A DNA stretch of 31,731 nucleotides from JAYGED01 sp046582565 (GTDB lineage Bacteria > Pseudomonadota > Alphaproteobacteria > JAAXGF01), in NCBI GenBank assembly GCA_046582565.1, contig JAYGED010000146.1, forward strand, positions 1-31,731, in the 5' to 3' direction. The notes beneath the pieces are model-generated. The model was not told the origin of the DNA. It saw nothing but the letters and a program-made list of their open reading frames with translations, and did no database searches. Positions 1 through 7,527 of this stretch are shown here, piece after piece. A program made the translations under genes and the position numbers. Position 1 is the first letter of the stretch. Each line of letters begins with the position of its first letter.

Positions 1-122
1 TTTCCGATTTGCTTTTTTCACTTAATACAAACGTCCAGTTGACGAAAATTCATCATCCTGACGCCGCTTTGTGGTCAAAATCATGAGGGCTACAGTCGCA
101 ACCACGTGTGCCTATAAAATAG

Positions 123-158
123 GCTGATGCATATTTATTCAGCAATTCATGCATGAGC
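123..158. repeat. Inverted repeat upstream of glnB
   Basis: GCTGATGCAT (123-132) and ATGCATGAGC (149-158) are inverted copies matching at 9 of 10 positions, separated by 16 bases. The element lies about 40 bp upstream of the sigma-54 promoter, where an activator could bind, but it does not resemble the NtrC consensus. It may be chance in an AT-rich leader. Confidence 0.25.
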
Positions 159-196
159 CACATTTATCTAATTCTTATTTATCAAAGACATATCGG

Positions 197-213
197 TTGG
201 CACGACTCATGCA
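197..213 (+). promoter_or_regulatory. Sigma-54 (-24/-12) promoter of glnBA
   Basis: TTGGCACG at 197-204 matches the -24 element of the RpoN consensus. It is followed by four bases and ATGCA (209-213), one mismatch from the -12 consensus TTGCA. The invariant GG (199-200) and GC (211-212) are exactly ten bases apart. Transcription would start near 223, leaving a leader of about 40 nt before glnB. Sigma-54 control with NtrC activation is well established for glnBA in related alphaproteobacteria. A weak NtrC-like half-matched site (GCAA-N6-GTGC) lies at 98-111. Confidence 0.8.
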
Positions 214-245
214 ATTAAGAGAGCAACATGCAATTAAGAGAGCAA
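208..245 (+). repeat. 19-bp perfect tandem duplication in the glnB promoter/leader
   Basis: CATGCAATTAAGAGAGCAA occurs twice head to tail, at 208-226 and 227-245. The first copy carries the -12 element of the sigma-54 promoter and the predicted start site. The second copy cannot act as a second promoter because no GG lies ten bases upstream of its GC. The duplication ends just before the glnB Shine-Dalgarno, so it lengthens the leader by 19 nt without touching the coding sequence. Confidence 0.9.
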
Positions 246-262
246 ATAGAGGATGTAGCGTC

Positions 263-601
263 ATGAAAAAGATTGAAGCGATTATCAAGCCATTCAAGCT
301 CGACGAAGTAAAGGAGGCCCTGCACGATATCGGCCTGCAAGGCATCACCGTCGTCGAGGCCAAGGGATTCGGTCGCCAGAAAGGCCATACGGAGCTTTAT
401 CGGGGCGCCGAATATGTCGTTGATTTTCTGCCCAAGGTGAAAATCGAGCTGGTGATCGAGGACAGTCTCGTCGAGCGCGCTATCGAGGCCATCATGCAGG
501 TGGCGGCGACGGGGCGTATCGGCGATGGCAAAATTTTCGTCTCCACCATCGACGAAGTCATCCGCATCCGCACCGGGGAAACCGGGGCCGACGCGATCTA
601 A
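263..601 (+). CDS. glnB: Nitrogen regulatory protein P-II
   Basis: A trimeric PII signal protein of 112 residues, the normal family length. It senses 2-oxoglutarate, ATP/ADP and, through uridylylation, glutamine, and it controls targets such as NtrB and the glutamine synthetase adenylyltransferase. The T-loop spans about residues 37-55 with the uridylylation tyrosine at Y51 (RGAEYVVDF). The nucleotide-binding B-loop (GRIGDGKIF) and the C-terminal RTGETGADAI are intact. The open frame extends upstream to 149, but the family begins MKKIEAIIKPF, and AGAGGA at 248-253 sits nine bases before the ATG at 263. The gene is 57 bp upstream of glnA and shares its sigma-54 promoter. GlnB rather than GlnK is inferred from linkage to glnA and the absence of amtB. 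Confidence 0.96.
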   Translation: MKKIEAIIKPFKLDEVKEALHDIGLQGITVVEAKGFGRQKGHTELYRGAEYVVDFLPKVKIELVIEDSLVERAIEAIMQVAATGRIGDGKIFVSTIDEVIRIRTGETGADAI

Positions 602-658
602 ATACCTGAGTTAATCAACCGGCCAAATCAACCCGCTATCAACAAGGAAACGCCAGTT

Positions 659-2068
659 ATGTCCGACGCAGCAGCAGTTCTCAAAATGATCAAGGATGAA
701 GACGTTAAATACGTCGATTTCCGCTTCACGGATTCGCGCGGCAAGTGGCATCATATTGCCCAGGCTGTCAGCACCGTCGATGAGGGGATGCTCGAAGAAG
801 GCATCATGTTCGACGGCTCATCCATCGCCGGATGGAAGGACATCAACGATTCCGACATGACCCTGATGCCCGATACGGCAAGCGCCGTGCTCGACCCCTT
901 CGCCGCCCAGACCTCGCTGATCCTGTTTTGCGATGTGGTCGAGCCGACCACCGGCGAGGCCTATTCCCGCGACCCGCGCTCGGTCGGCCATCGCGCCGAG
1001 GCCTATCTCAAATACACCGGCATCGGTGATACCGTGTTCTTCGGGCCGGAGCTTGAGTTTTTCGTGTTCGACGATGTGCGTTATGAAGTTTCCATGAACC
1101 GCACCTTCTATGAAATCACTTCCGATGAAGGCCCCTACGTCACCGGCGACGAGTTCGCCGACGGCAACCACGGCCATCGGCCGGCGGCCAAGGGCGGCTA
1201 TTTCCCGGTGCCGCCGGTTGACGGCATGAGCGATCTGCGCGCCGAGATGCTGACCGTGATGGGCGAAATGGGGCTCGAGGTGGAGAAGCATCACCACGAG
1301 GTAGCGCCGTCCCAGAACGAACTCGGCATCGCCGCGGCCACCATGATGAAGAGTGCCGACGGGGTGCAGATCTACAAATACGTGGTCCACAACGTCGCCC
1401 ATTCCTACGGTAAATCGGCAACTTTCATGCCCAAGCCGGTGCTCGACGACAACGGCTCGGGCATGCATATGCACCAGTCCATCTGGAAGGGTGACGAGCC
1501 TCTGTTCGCCGGCGGCGGCTATGCCGATCTTTCGGAGAATGCCTTCTACTACATCGGCGGCATCATCCAGCACGCGCGCGCCATCAACGCCTTCTCCAAC
1601 CCCACCACCAACAGCTACAAGCGCTTGATCCCGGGCTTCGAGGCGCCTGTGCTGCTGGCCTATTCGGCGCGTAACCGCTCGGCTTCCTGCCGTATCCCCT
1701 ACGCTTCATCGCCCAAGGGCAAGCGCGTTGAAATCCGATTCCCCGACCCGACCTGCAATCCCTACCTGACCTTCTCGGCTATGCTCATGGCCGGGCTTGA
1801 TGGCATCGAAAACAAAATCCATCCGGGCGATCCGATGGACAAGAACCTTTATGATTTGCCGCCCGAGGAACTCAAGGACGTGCCCACCGTATGCTCCAGC
1901 CTGCGCGAGGCACTTGAAGCCCTCGATGCCGATCGTGATTTCCTGAAGAAGGGCGACGTCTTCAACGACGACCTGATAGACGCCTACCTCGGCCTAAAAT
2001 GGGATGAGGTCAAGACCGTGGACACCACCCCGCATCCGGCGGAGTTCGCGCTCTACTACAGCGCATAA
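659..2068 (+). CDS. glnA: Glutamine synthetase type I
   Basis: Glutamine synthetase (glutamate + NH3 + ATP to glutamine) of the dodecameric GSI-beta type, 469 residues, full length. The N-terminal beta-grasp domain contains MFDGSSIAGW. The catalytic domain holds the metal-binding GPELEFFVFD and the ATP-binding KPVLDDNGSGMHMHQS segment. NPTTNSYKRLIPGFEAPV and RSASCRIP follow. The adenylylation site is Y398 in KNLYDLPPEE, the equivalent of Tyr397 in enteric GS, so GlnE control is expected. AAGGAAA at 644-650 lies eight bases before the ATG. It forms a dicistron with glnB and is followed by a strong hairpin terminator at 2094. Confidence 0.98.
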   Translation: MSDAAAVLKMIKDEDVKYVDFRFTDSRGKWHHIAQAVSTVDEGMLEEGIMFDGSSIAGWKDINDSDMTLMPDTASAVLDPFAAQTSLILFCDVVEPTTGEAYSRDPRSVGHRAEAYLKYTGIGDTVFFGPELEFFVFDDVRYEVSMNRTFYEITSDEGPYVTGDEFADGNHGHRPAAKGGYFPVPPVDGMSDLRAEMLTVMGEMGLEVEKHHHEVAPSQNELGIAAATMMKSADGVQIYKYVVHNVAHSYGKSATFMPKPVLDDNGSGMHMHQSIWKGDEPLFAGGGYADLSENAFYYIGGIIQHARAINAFSNPTTNSYKRLIPGFEAPVLLAYSARNRSASCRIPYASSPKGKRVEIRFPDPTCNPYLTFSAMLMAGLDGIENKIHPGDPMDKNLYDLPPEELKDVPTVCSSLREALEALDADRDFLKKGDVFNDDLIDAYLGLKWDEVKTVDTTPHPAEFALYYSA

Positions 2069-2093
2069 GGCGGCCCGATATTTGTCATTGCGC

Positions 2094-2143
2094 CTCCGCC
2101 GGGGATCACGCATCTTTTGCGTTGAACCCCGGCGGAGTTTTTT
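2094..2143 (+). terminator. Rho-independent terminator of glnBA
   Basis: CTCCGCCGGGG (2094-2104) pairs perfectly with CCCCGGCGGAG (2127-2137) and is followed by six T residues (2138-2143). The 22-nt loop contains a second small stem, ACGCA/TGCGT. The 3' arm ends in GGCGGAG, nine bases before the ATG of the next gene, so it could also serve as that gene's Shine-Dalgarno. Confidence 0.9.
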
Positions 2144-2146
2144 GTC

Positions 2147-3034
2147 ATGTTGAGCCATGAGCAGATCGAGCGCTATCGAGAGGACGGCTATATCCTGGTC
2201 GAGAAGCTGCTCGACGACGAGATCATTGCGGGCCTGCGCCATGCAACCGATGAATTCGTTGACCAGTCACGCACGGTTGCGGCCAGCGATAACGTCTTCG
2301 ATCTCGACCCCAGCCATACCGCGGTTACGCCTTGCCTGCGCCGCATCAAGGACCCGACGCTGCATCATCCGGCCTATGACGCCTTGATGCGGTCCGACGC
2401 TCTGCTGGATATCATCGAGGCGCTGATCGGCCCGTCGATCCGTTTCGATCACGCCAAGCTCAATTTCAAGCCGCCCGGCGGTGGCGCCGCGGTGGAATGG
2501 CACCAGGACTGGGCCTTCTACCCGCACACCAACGACGATCTGCTGGCGATTGGCGTCATGCTTGACGATTGCAGCGATGAGAACGGGCCGCTGCTCGCCA
2601 TGCCGGGTTCGCACAAGGGCCCGGTGTGGGATCACCACGCTGACGGGTATTTCTGCGGCGCCCTCGATCCGGCGGCAACCGATTTGGATTTCAACGGCGC
2701 CCGGGCGCTGACCGGGCCGGCCGGGTCGGTTTCGATCCACCATGCGCGCACGGTGCATGGCTCGCGGGAAAATCTCTCGCCCTCGCCGCGCCGTCTGCTG
2801 CTGCTCTGCTACGCCGCTACCGACGCCTGGCCGCTGATGGGTTCCCACGATCACCGCACCATGGACCTCGACGCCTTCGACGCCAAAATTCTGCGCGGCG
2901 CTGCCACCCTGGCGCCCCGCATCGTGCCGACGCCGATACGCATCCCCCTGCCCCGCCCCCGGCAAGAAGGCTCGATCTACGAAAACCAGAGCCCCGTGGA
3001 AGGCCGCTCGTTTGGCGAGGCGGCTACCCGTTGA
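2147..3034 (+). CDS. Phytanoyl-CoA dioxygenase (PhyH) family Fe(II)/2-oxoglutarate oxygenase
   Basis: A 295-residue member of the PhyH family, whose members hydroxylate small molecules using Fe(II), O2 and 2-oxoglutarate. The facial triad is visible: H119 and D121 in EWHQDWAF and the distal H204 in HHARTVHGSRENLS. R215/R216 is placed to bind 2-oxoglutarate. The substrate cannot be read from the sequence. The ATG at 2147 lies only four bases after the glnA terminator T-run, and the only ribosome-binding candidate is GGCGGAG inside the terminator stem. The gene ends ten bases before the start of a ureohydrolase-family gene, so the two are probably one transcription unit. The pairing suggests hydroxylation of a guanidino compound, an inference from context only. 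Confidence 0.88.
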   Translation: MLSHEQIERYREDGYILVEKLLDDEIIAGLRHATDEFVDQSRTVAASDNVFDLDPSHTAVTPCLRRIKDPTLHHPAYDALMRSDALLDIIEALIGPSIRFDHAKLNFKPPGGGAAVEWHQDWAFYPHTNDDLLAIGVMLDDCSDENGPLLAMPGSHKGPVWDHHADGYFCGALDPAATDLDFNGARALTGPAGSVSIHHARTVHGSRENLSPSPRRLLLLCYAATDAWPLMGSHDHRTMDLDAFDAKILRGAATLAPRIVPTPIRIPLPRPRQEGSIYENQSPVEGRSFGEAATR

Positions 3035-3044
3035 GGCTCATAGA

Positions 3045-4007
3045 ATGTCCACACCCCTTATCCTCCCCCCGCGCCAGGCGCCCGCCACGTTCATGGGCTT
3101 TCCCCTCTGCACCGACCTCGACAGCCTGGCGGCCGATGTCGCCATAATCGGCATGCCCTATGGCGCGCCCTACTCAATGGACGAAGGCGGCGCGGGCCAG
3201 GATCAGGTTTTTGCGCCGACCGCCGTGCGCGCCGAATCGGGGCGAATCTCCATGGGGCCCGATCAGTATGATTTCGACCTCGGCGGACCCATGCTGGATG
3301 GCCGCAAGGTTACCGTGGTCGATTGCGGCGATGTGCCGGGCGATCATCATGCGCCCGACAGCCATTACGCCCGCGCTGAACAGGCGGCGCGAAAGATCAT
3401 CGCCGCCGGTGCCATGATCATCACCATCGGCGGCGATCACGGTGTGCCCATACCGGTGTTCCGCGCCTTCGAGGGAAGCGAGCCGATAACCCTGGTTCAT
3501 GTGGACGCCCATCTCGATTGGCGCCATGAGGTCAATGGCGTGACGGACGGCTATTCAAGCCCCATACGCCGGGCCTCCGAGCTGCCGTGGTTCGGCCATA
3601 TCACCCAGATCGGCCTGCGTGGCCAGGGCAGCGCCCGCCAAGGCGAGGTTGACGACGCCGTGGCCTATGGCGCCGACCTGATCGCCGCCCACGAGCTGCA
3701 CGCCATGGGCATGGAGGCGGTGTTGGCGCGCATACCCGACGGCGGCCCCTATTATCTCACCGTCGATGCCGACGGTGTCGACCCGACCGAGATGCCCGCC
3801 GTGGCGGCGCCCGCCCCCGGCGGCGTGAGCTATCAGCAGATGCGGACCCTGATCCACGGCCTTGTCGCCAAGGGCCCGGTGCTCGGCATGGACATCGTCG
3901 AAATCACCCCGAAGCGCGACCTCAACGGCATTACCTGCCTGACCGCCGGCCGCCTGATCGTCAATCTCATCGGCGCCGCCCTGCGCGCCGGCCAGTTCGA
4001 GACATAA
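3045..4007 (+). CDS. Ureohydrolase (agmatinase/arginase family) protein
   Basis: A 320-residue manganese-type ureohydrolase; the family hydrolyses guanidino compounds such as agmatine, arginine or guanidinobutyrate, usually to urea plus an amine. Binuclear metal ligands are in place: H132 in GGDHG, D154/H156/D158 in VDAHLDW, and D241/D243 in TVDADGVDP. The usual S-x-D-[VIL]-D motif has alanine in the middle, so assigning a named enzyme would be a guess. The frame is open back to a TTG at 3012, but the ATG at 3045 has GAGG (3033-3036) eight bases upstream and avoids overlapping the preceding PhyH gene. The gene is convergent with an SDR gene, with nine bases between the stops. Confidence 0.88.
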   Translation: MSTPLILPPRQAPATFMGFPLCTDLDSLAADVAIIGMPYGAPYSMDEGGAGQDQVFAPTAVRAESGRISMGPDQYDFDLGGPMLDGRKVTVVDCGDVPGDHHAPDSHYARAEQAARKIIAAGAMIITIGGDHGVPIPVFRAFEGSEPITLVHVDAHLDWRHEVNGVTDGYSSPIRRASELPWFGHITQIGLRGQGSARQGEVDDAVAYGADLIAAHELHAMGMEAVLARIPDGGPYYLTVDADGVDPTEMPAVAAPAPGGVSYQQMRTLIHGLVAKGPVLGMDIVEITPKRDLNGITCLTAGRLIVNLIGAALRAGQFET

Positions 4008-4016
4008 CACCCGGGC

Positions 4017-4790
4017 TCAGCCGCGGCCGATATAGGGCATCTTGGTGGCCATGATGGTCATGAACTGAACGTTTGCATCGAGCGGCAGGCCGGCCATGAA
4101 TATGATGGCCCGGCCGATCTCGCCGATATCGAAGGTCGGCTCGGGAGCGACGGAGCCGTCGGCCTGGGGAACCCCGCCGGTCATGGCCGCCGTCATCTCG
4201 GTCGCCACATTGCCGATATCGATCTGGCCGCAGGCGATGTCGTATTTCCGGCCATCCAGGGATGTCGATTTCGTCAGGCCGGTCATGGCGTGCTTGGTCG
4301 CCGTATAAGGCGCCGAGTTGGGCCGCGGCCGATCGGCGGAGATCGAGCCGTTGTTGATGATACGCCCGCCGCGCGGGCTTTGATCCTCCATCAGCCTGAA
4401 GGCTTCCTGGGTGCAGTAAAACGCACCGCTCAAATTGACCGCCACCGCCTGAGCCCATTGCTCGACGGTAATCTCCTCAAGGGCCACGGAGGGGGTGAAG
4501 ATTCCGGCGTTGTTGAACAATAGGTCGAGCCGTCCAAAGCTGTCCTTGATTTTGGCGAAAAGTGCGGCCACGGACTCAGGGTCGCCCACATCGGTGACCA
4601 CCACCAGAGCCCGCTCCGCAACATTACCAGCCCCAGCATTAGCGGCCAAGGCGGCGGTCTCTTCCAGTGTCTCCGTGTGGCGTCCCGCCAGGGCCACGGA
4701 AAAACCTTCGCCCAGCAGCGCCAAGGCGGCTTGTCTGCCGATTCCACTGCCCGCACCGGTGACCACTGCCGATTTATTATGAGAATTCAT
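4017..4790 (-). CDS. Short-chain dehydrogenase/reductase (SDR)
   Basis: A classical SDR of 257 residues with a Rossmann fold binding NAD(P). The dinucleotide motif TGAGSGIG is at residues 11-18, NNAG at 93-96 and the structural N119 in VNLSGAF. The catalytic S149 lies in NNGSISA, and Y162 and K166 form the YTATK motif. The arginine just after strand two (AGRHTE) favours NADP(H), an inference. Its substrate is unknown. A good Shine-Dalgarno (GAGAGGG on the minus strand) precedes the ATG. It is divergent from parE, with 114 bp between the starts. Confidence 0.9.
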   Translation of the reverse strand: MNSHNKSAVVTGAGSGIGRQAALALLGEGFSVALAGRHTETLEETAALAANAGAGNVAERALVVVTDVGDPESVAALFAKIKDSFGRLDLLFNNAGIFTPSVALEEITVEQWAQAVAVNLSGAFYCTQEAFRLMEDQSPRGGRIINNGSISADRPRPNSAPYTATKHAMTGLTKSTSLDGRKYDIACGQIDIGNVATEMTAAMTGGVPQADGSVAPEPTFDIGEIGRAIIFMAGLPLDANVQFMTIMATKMPYIGRG

Positions 4791-4869
4791 AGGCTTTCCC
4801 TCTCGAAGACGTTATGCCTCTGATGCTACTACATATTGCGGAATTGAACATAGATCATACAACATCGCG

Positions 4870-4898
4870 TTGCCGAGCAGGGAATTCGGCCCTATAAT
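4870..4898 (+). promoter_or_regulatory. Sigma-70 promoter of parE, predicted leaderless start
   Basis: TTGCCG (4870-4875) and a perfect TATAAT (4893-4898) are separated by 17 bp. The six bases after the -10 place +1 at 4905, the A of the parE ATG. No Shine-Dalgarno lies upstream of that ATG, as expected for a leaderless mRNA. Confidence 0.65.
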
Positions 4899-4904
4899 CG
4901 CACC

Positions 4905-6905
4905 ATGGCCAGCACCCCTGACATGTTTCTAAGCGCCCCCGCTGCAAAAGCACCGCGCGGCGCCGTGTCCAGTGATTATTCGGCCAAGGATATCGAAATC
5001 CTCGAAGGCCTGGAGCCGGTGCGCCGCCGTCCCGCCATGTATATCGGCGGCACCGATACGGCGGCGCTTCATCACCTGTTCGCCGAGGTGCTCGACAACT
5101 CAATGGATGAAGCGGTGGCGGGCCACGCCACGCGCATCGAGGTAATGCTCGCGGCGGACGGGTTGTTAACCGTGCGCGATAACGGCCGCGGCATCCCGGT
5201 CGACAAGCATCCCAAGTTCAAAGATCGCACGGCGCTGGAGATCATCCTCACCACGCTCCATGCCGGCGGTAAATTCTCCGACAAGGTCTATCACACTGCC
5301 GGCGGGCTGCACGGGGTCGGCCTGTCGGTGGTCAACGCCCTGTCCCGGACGCTCACCGTCGAGGTCGCCCGTGATAAACAATTGTGGCGGCAATCCTATG
5401 AACGCGGCGTGCCCTCTGGTCCGCCGGTCAAGGACAGCGCCGTCCATAACCGCCGCGGCACCAGTATCTCTTTCCTGCCGGACCCGGAAATCTTCGAGGC
5501 CGGAGCCGCATTCGATGCCCAACGGGTCTATCGCATGGCGCGCTCGAAGGCCTATCTGTTCCGCGGCGTGGAAATCCGCTGGTCCTGCGATCCTTCGCTG
5601 ATCAAACCCGGCGACGACACCCCCGATAAGGACACCATCCATTTTCCTGGCGGACTCGCTGATTTCCTGAACTCGGCCTTGGCGGATCGTGAATGCGCGA
5701 CACCGACGCCCTTCATCGGCCAGGCCGGCTTCTCCAAAAAGCAGGACGGCGAGATGGAATGGGCGGTGGCCTGGCCGCTCACTGGCGATAGTTTCTTTAA
5801 TTCCTACTGCAATACCGTGCCGACCCCCCTCGGCGGCAGCCACGAGGCCGGCTTCAGGAGCGCCCTGGTCAAGTCCCTCAAGGCCTATGGCGAGCTGGTC
5901 GGCAACAAGCGCGCATCCCAGCTCACCGCCGATGATGTGGCCGGCGGCGCCTGCGTCATGCTCTCGGTTTTCCTCAGCGACCCTCAGTTTCAGGGCCAGA
6001 CCAAGGAAAAACTGGTGACCTCGGCGGCCAGCCGTCTCGTCGAGACCACGGCCAAGGATCATTTCGATCATTGGCTGAGCGCCGACCCCGAGGCCGCCAA
6101 TGCGTTGATCGCCGTGGCCCTGGAACGCCTCGACGACCGCCAGCGCCGCAAACGCGAGAGCGAGGCCGCGCGAAAGACCCCGACCCGGCGCTTGCGGCTG
6201 CCGGGCAAGCTGGCGGATTGTTCCCGGGCCGGCGCCGAGGGCACCGAAATCTTCATCGTCGAAGGCGATTCAGCGGGCGGCTCGGCGAAGCAGGCGCGCC
6301 AGCGCGAGACTCAAGCCATCCTCCCCCTACGCGGAAAAATACTCAACGTTGCCAGTGCCTCAGCCGATAAACTTCATTCAAACCAAGAGCTCAACGATCT
6401 GGTTCTGGCCCTCGGTTGCGGCTCCGGGAGCACCTATAACGGCGACGCCTTGCGCTATGAGCGCATCATCATCATGACCGACGCCGATGTGGACGGCGCC
6501 CATATCGCCGCCCTGCTGATGACCTATTTTTACCGCGAGATGCCGGAACTGATCGACGAGGGTCGGCTCTATCTGGCGGCGCCGCCGCTCTATCGTCTGA
6601 CGCAAGGGCCCGAAAGCGTCTATGCCCGTGACGACGCCCACCGCGACGAGCTGTTGGCGACGCATTTCAAGGGCCGAGGCAAAGTCGAGATCAGCCGCTT
6701 CAAGGGGCTCGGCGAAATGCCCGCCGCCCAGCTCAAGTCGACCACTATGGATCCGGCCAAGCGCACCCTGCACCGGGTCCGGATCGCCGACGACGACCGC
6801 CAGAAAACCGCCGAGCGCGTCGAGAGCCTGATGGGCCGCAAACCCGAACTCCGCTTCGCCTTCATCCAGGAAAACGCCGAGTTTGTTAGTGATTTGGATG
6901 TCTAG
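4905..6905 (+). CDS. parE: DNA topoisomerase IV subunit B
   Basis: The ATPase subunit of topoisomerase IV, which with ParC decatenates daughter chromosomes. At 666 residues it fits ParE rather than the roughly 800-residue GyrB. The GHKL ATPase shows E61/N65 in AEVLDNSMDEA, RDNGRGIPVD at 91-100 and GGLHGVGLSVVNALS near 133-147. The TOPRIM domain has EGDSAGGSAKQAR (near residue 452), the PLRGKILNV segment and the metal-binding DADVDG (near 525). The C-terminal RFKGLGEMP is intact. The start has no Shine-Dalgarno; a TATAAT six bases upstream suggests a leaderless transcript. The stop lies two bases from the stop of a convergent ParE-family toxin gene, whose shared name is a historical coincidence. 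Confidence 0.95.
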   Translation: MASTPDMFLSAPAAKAPRGAVSSDYSAKDIEILEGLEPVRRRPAMYIGGTDTAALHHLFAEVLDNSMDEAVAGHATRIEVMLAADGLLTVRDNGRGIPVDKHPKFKDRTALEIILTTLHAGGKFSDKVYHTAGGLHGVGLSVVNALSRTLTVEVARDKQLWRQSYERGVPSGPPVKDSAVHNRRGTSISFLPDPEIFEAGAAFDAQRVYRMARSKAYLFRGVEIRWSCDPSLIKPGDDTPDKDTIHFPGGLADFLNSALADRECATPTPFIGQAGFSKKQDGEMEWAVAWPLTGDSFFNSYCNTVPTPLGGSHEAGFRSALVKSLKAYGELVGNKRASQLTADDVAGGACVMLSVFLSDPQFQGQTKEKLVTSAASRLVETTAKDHFDHWLSADPEAANALIAVALERLDDRQRRKRESEAARKTPTRRLRLPGKLADCSRAGAEGTEIFIVEGDSAGGSAKQARQRETQAILPLRGKILNVASASADKLHSNQELNDLVLALGCGSGSTYNGDALRYERIIIMTDADVDGAHIAALLMTYFYREMPELIDEGRLYLAAPPLYRLTQGPESVYARDDAHRDELLATHFKGRGKVEISRFKGLGEMPAAQLKSTTMDPAKRTLHRVRIADDDRQKTAERVESLMGRKPELRFAFIQENAEFVSDLDV

Positions 6906-6907
6906 CC

Positions 6908-7198
6908 CTAGGCCAGCCCCGGCCATCTCCGGGCGGTGTGGAGGAGGACGCGGAGGATTTGCACCCGATTCTCACGGAGACGATAGGCGATGATATAGGG
7001 CAGATCGGGGATGACAAGTTCGCGGGTCTTGGCGATACGGCCGGGCCGGCCCGAGCCGGGGTGGTCGGCGAGCCGCCCGACGGCGCTGTCGATACGGTCT
7101 ATAACATCTAGGGCAGCAGCCGGATCATCGGCGGCGATGTATTCGGCAATCGTCATAAGGTCGTCTTTGGCCGGTAACGACCATTCGATAACGATCAC
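6908..7198 (-). CDS. RelE/ParE family toxin
   Basis: A 96-residue type II toxin of the RelE/ParE superfamily. The signature is SLPAKDDLMTIAEYI near the N-terminus, then ALDVIDRIDSAVGRLADHPGSGRPGR and the C-terminal strands ELVIPDLPYIIAYRL and VQILRVLLHTARRWP, which follow the ParE branch. ParE toxins generally poison DNA gyrase, whereas RelE toxins cut mRNA; the target here is inferred. The start codon is GTG, and the GTGA overlap with the upstream antitoxin indicates translational coupling. The gene converges on topoisomerase IV parE with a 2-bp gap. Confidence 0.9.
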   Translation of the reverse strand: MIVIEWSLPAKDDLMTIAEYIAADDPAAALDVIDRIDSAVGRLADHPGSGRPGRIAKTRELVIPDLPYIIAYRLRENRVQILRVLLHTARRWPGLA

Positions 7199-7452
7199 CG
7201 GCGGCCCTTGCCAAGCTTGGCAATACGGTCACGCGCCGCCGTCACGGCCTCGCCGTGAGACACCAGATCGCCGCGATCCGCAGCTTCGACGCCCTCCACC
7301 ACCGCTTGGGCAAACCATTCCTCATGATCGAGATACTGCTCTATGGCCTGGTTCATAACCCAGGAGCGGGACCGATCGATAGCGGTCGCCAGCCGGTCGA
7401 TACGCGAGAGCTTTTCATCGTCAAGCCGGATCGATGTTGTTTGCGATGCCAT
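7195..7452 (-). CDS. Ribbon-helix-helix antitoxin (CopG/ParD-like)
   Basis: An 85-residue antitoxin with an N-terminal ribbon-helix-helix fold (TTSIRLDDEKLSRIDRLA, then SRSWVMNQAIEQYL) and an acidic C-terminal tail that would wrap the toxin. It precedes the toxin gene and overlaps it by four bases, the normal antitoxin-first order. Such antitoxins usually repress their own operon; AACAC-CTT-GTGTT, directly upstream of the start, is a candidate operator. AAGGTG, inside that palindrome, would be the Shine-Dalgarno, so repressor binding could also affect early elongation. Confidence 0.9.
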   Translation of the reverse strand: MASQTTSIRLDDEKLSRIDRLATAIDRSRSWVMNQAIEQYLDHEEWFAQAVVEGVEAADRGDLVSHGEAVTAARDRIAKLGKGRR

Positions 7453-7454
7453 GT

Positions 7455-7467
7455 AACACCTTGTGTT
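7455..7467. promoter_or_regulatory. Candidate antitoxin operator
   Basis: AACACCTTGTGTT is a palindrome with perfect 5-bp arms and a 3-bp centre, two bases upstream of the antitoxin ATG. Short palindromes here are typical ribbon-helix-helix operators. The assignment rests on position and symmetry only. Confidence 0.4.
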
Positions 7468-7484
7468 CTTAATTAATACATTAG

Positions 7485-7513
7485 ATTATGAAGGATGCTT
7501 TACAACAGTGCAA
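7485..7513 (-). promoter_or_regulatory. Putative promoter of the toxin-antitoxin pair
   Basis: On the minus strand, TTGCAC (7513-7508) is 17 bp upstream of CATAAT (7490-7485), a five-of-six -10 match with a weak -35. Transcription would begin near 7478 and read through the candidate operator into the antitoxin gene. Confidence 0.35.
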
Positions 7514-7527
7514 ACACCGAATCCCTG

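Noticed and set aside
98..111. GCAACCACGTGTGC as an NtrC-binding site
   Set aside because: Only one half-site matches (GTGC) and the spacing is six rather than seven bases; kept as a weak note beside the sigma-54 promoter.
149..262. N-terminal extension of the PII frame
   Set aside because: The extension runs through the sigma-54 promoter and the tandem repeat; the PII family starts at MKKIEAIIKPF with a good Shine-Dalgarno at 248-253.
818..1573. 251-codon open frame on the minus strand inside glnA
   Set aside because: Antisense shadow of a high-GC gene; rich in His, Gly, Arg and Val with no domain. Similar frames at 5166-6071 and 7634-8785 were dismissed for the same reason.
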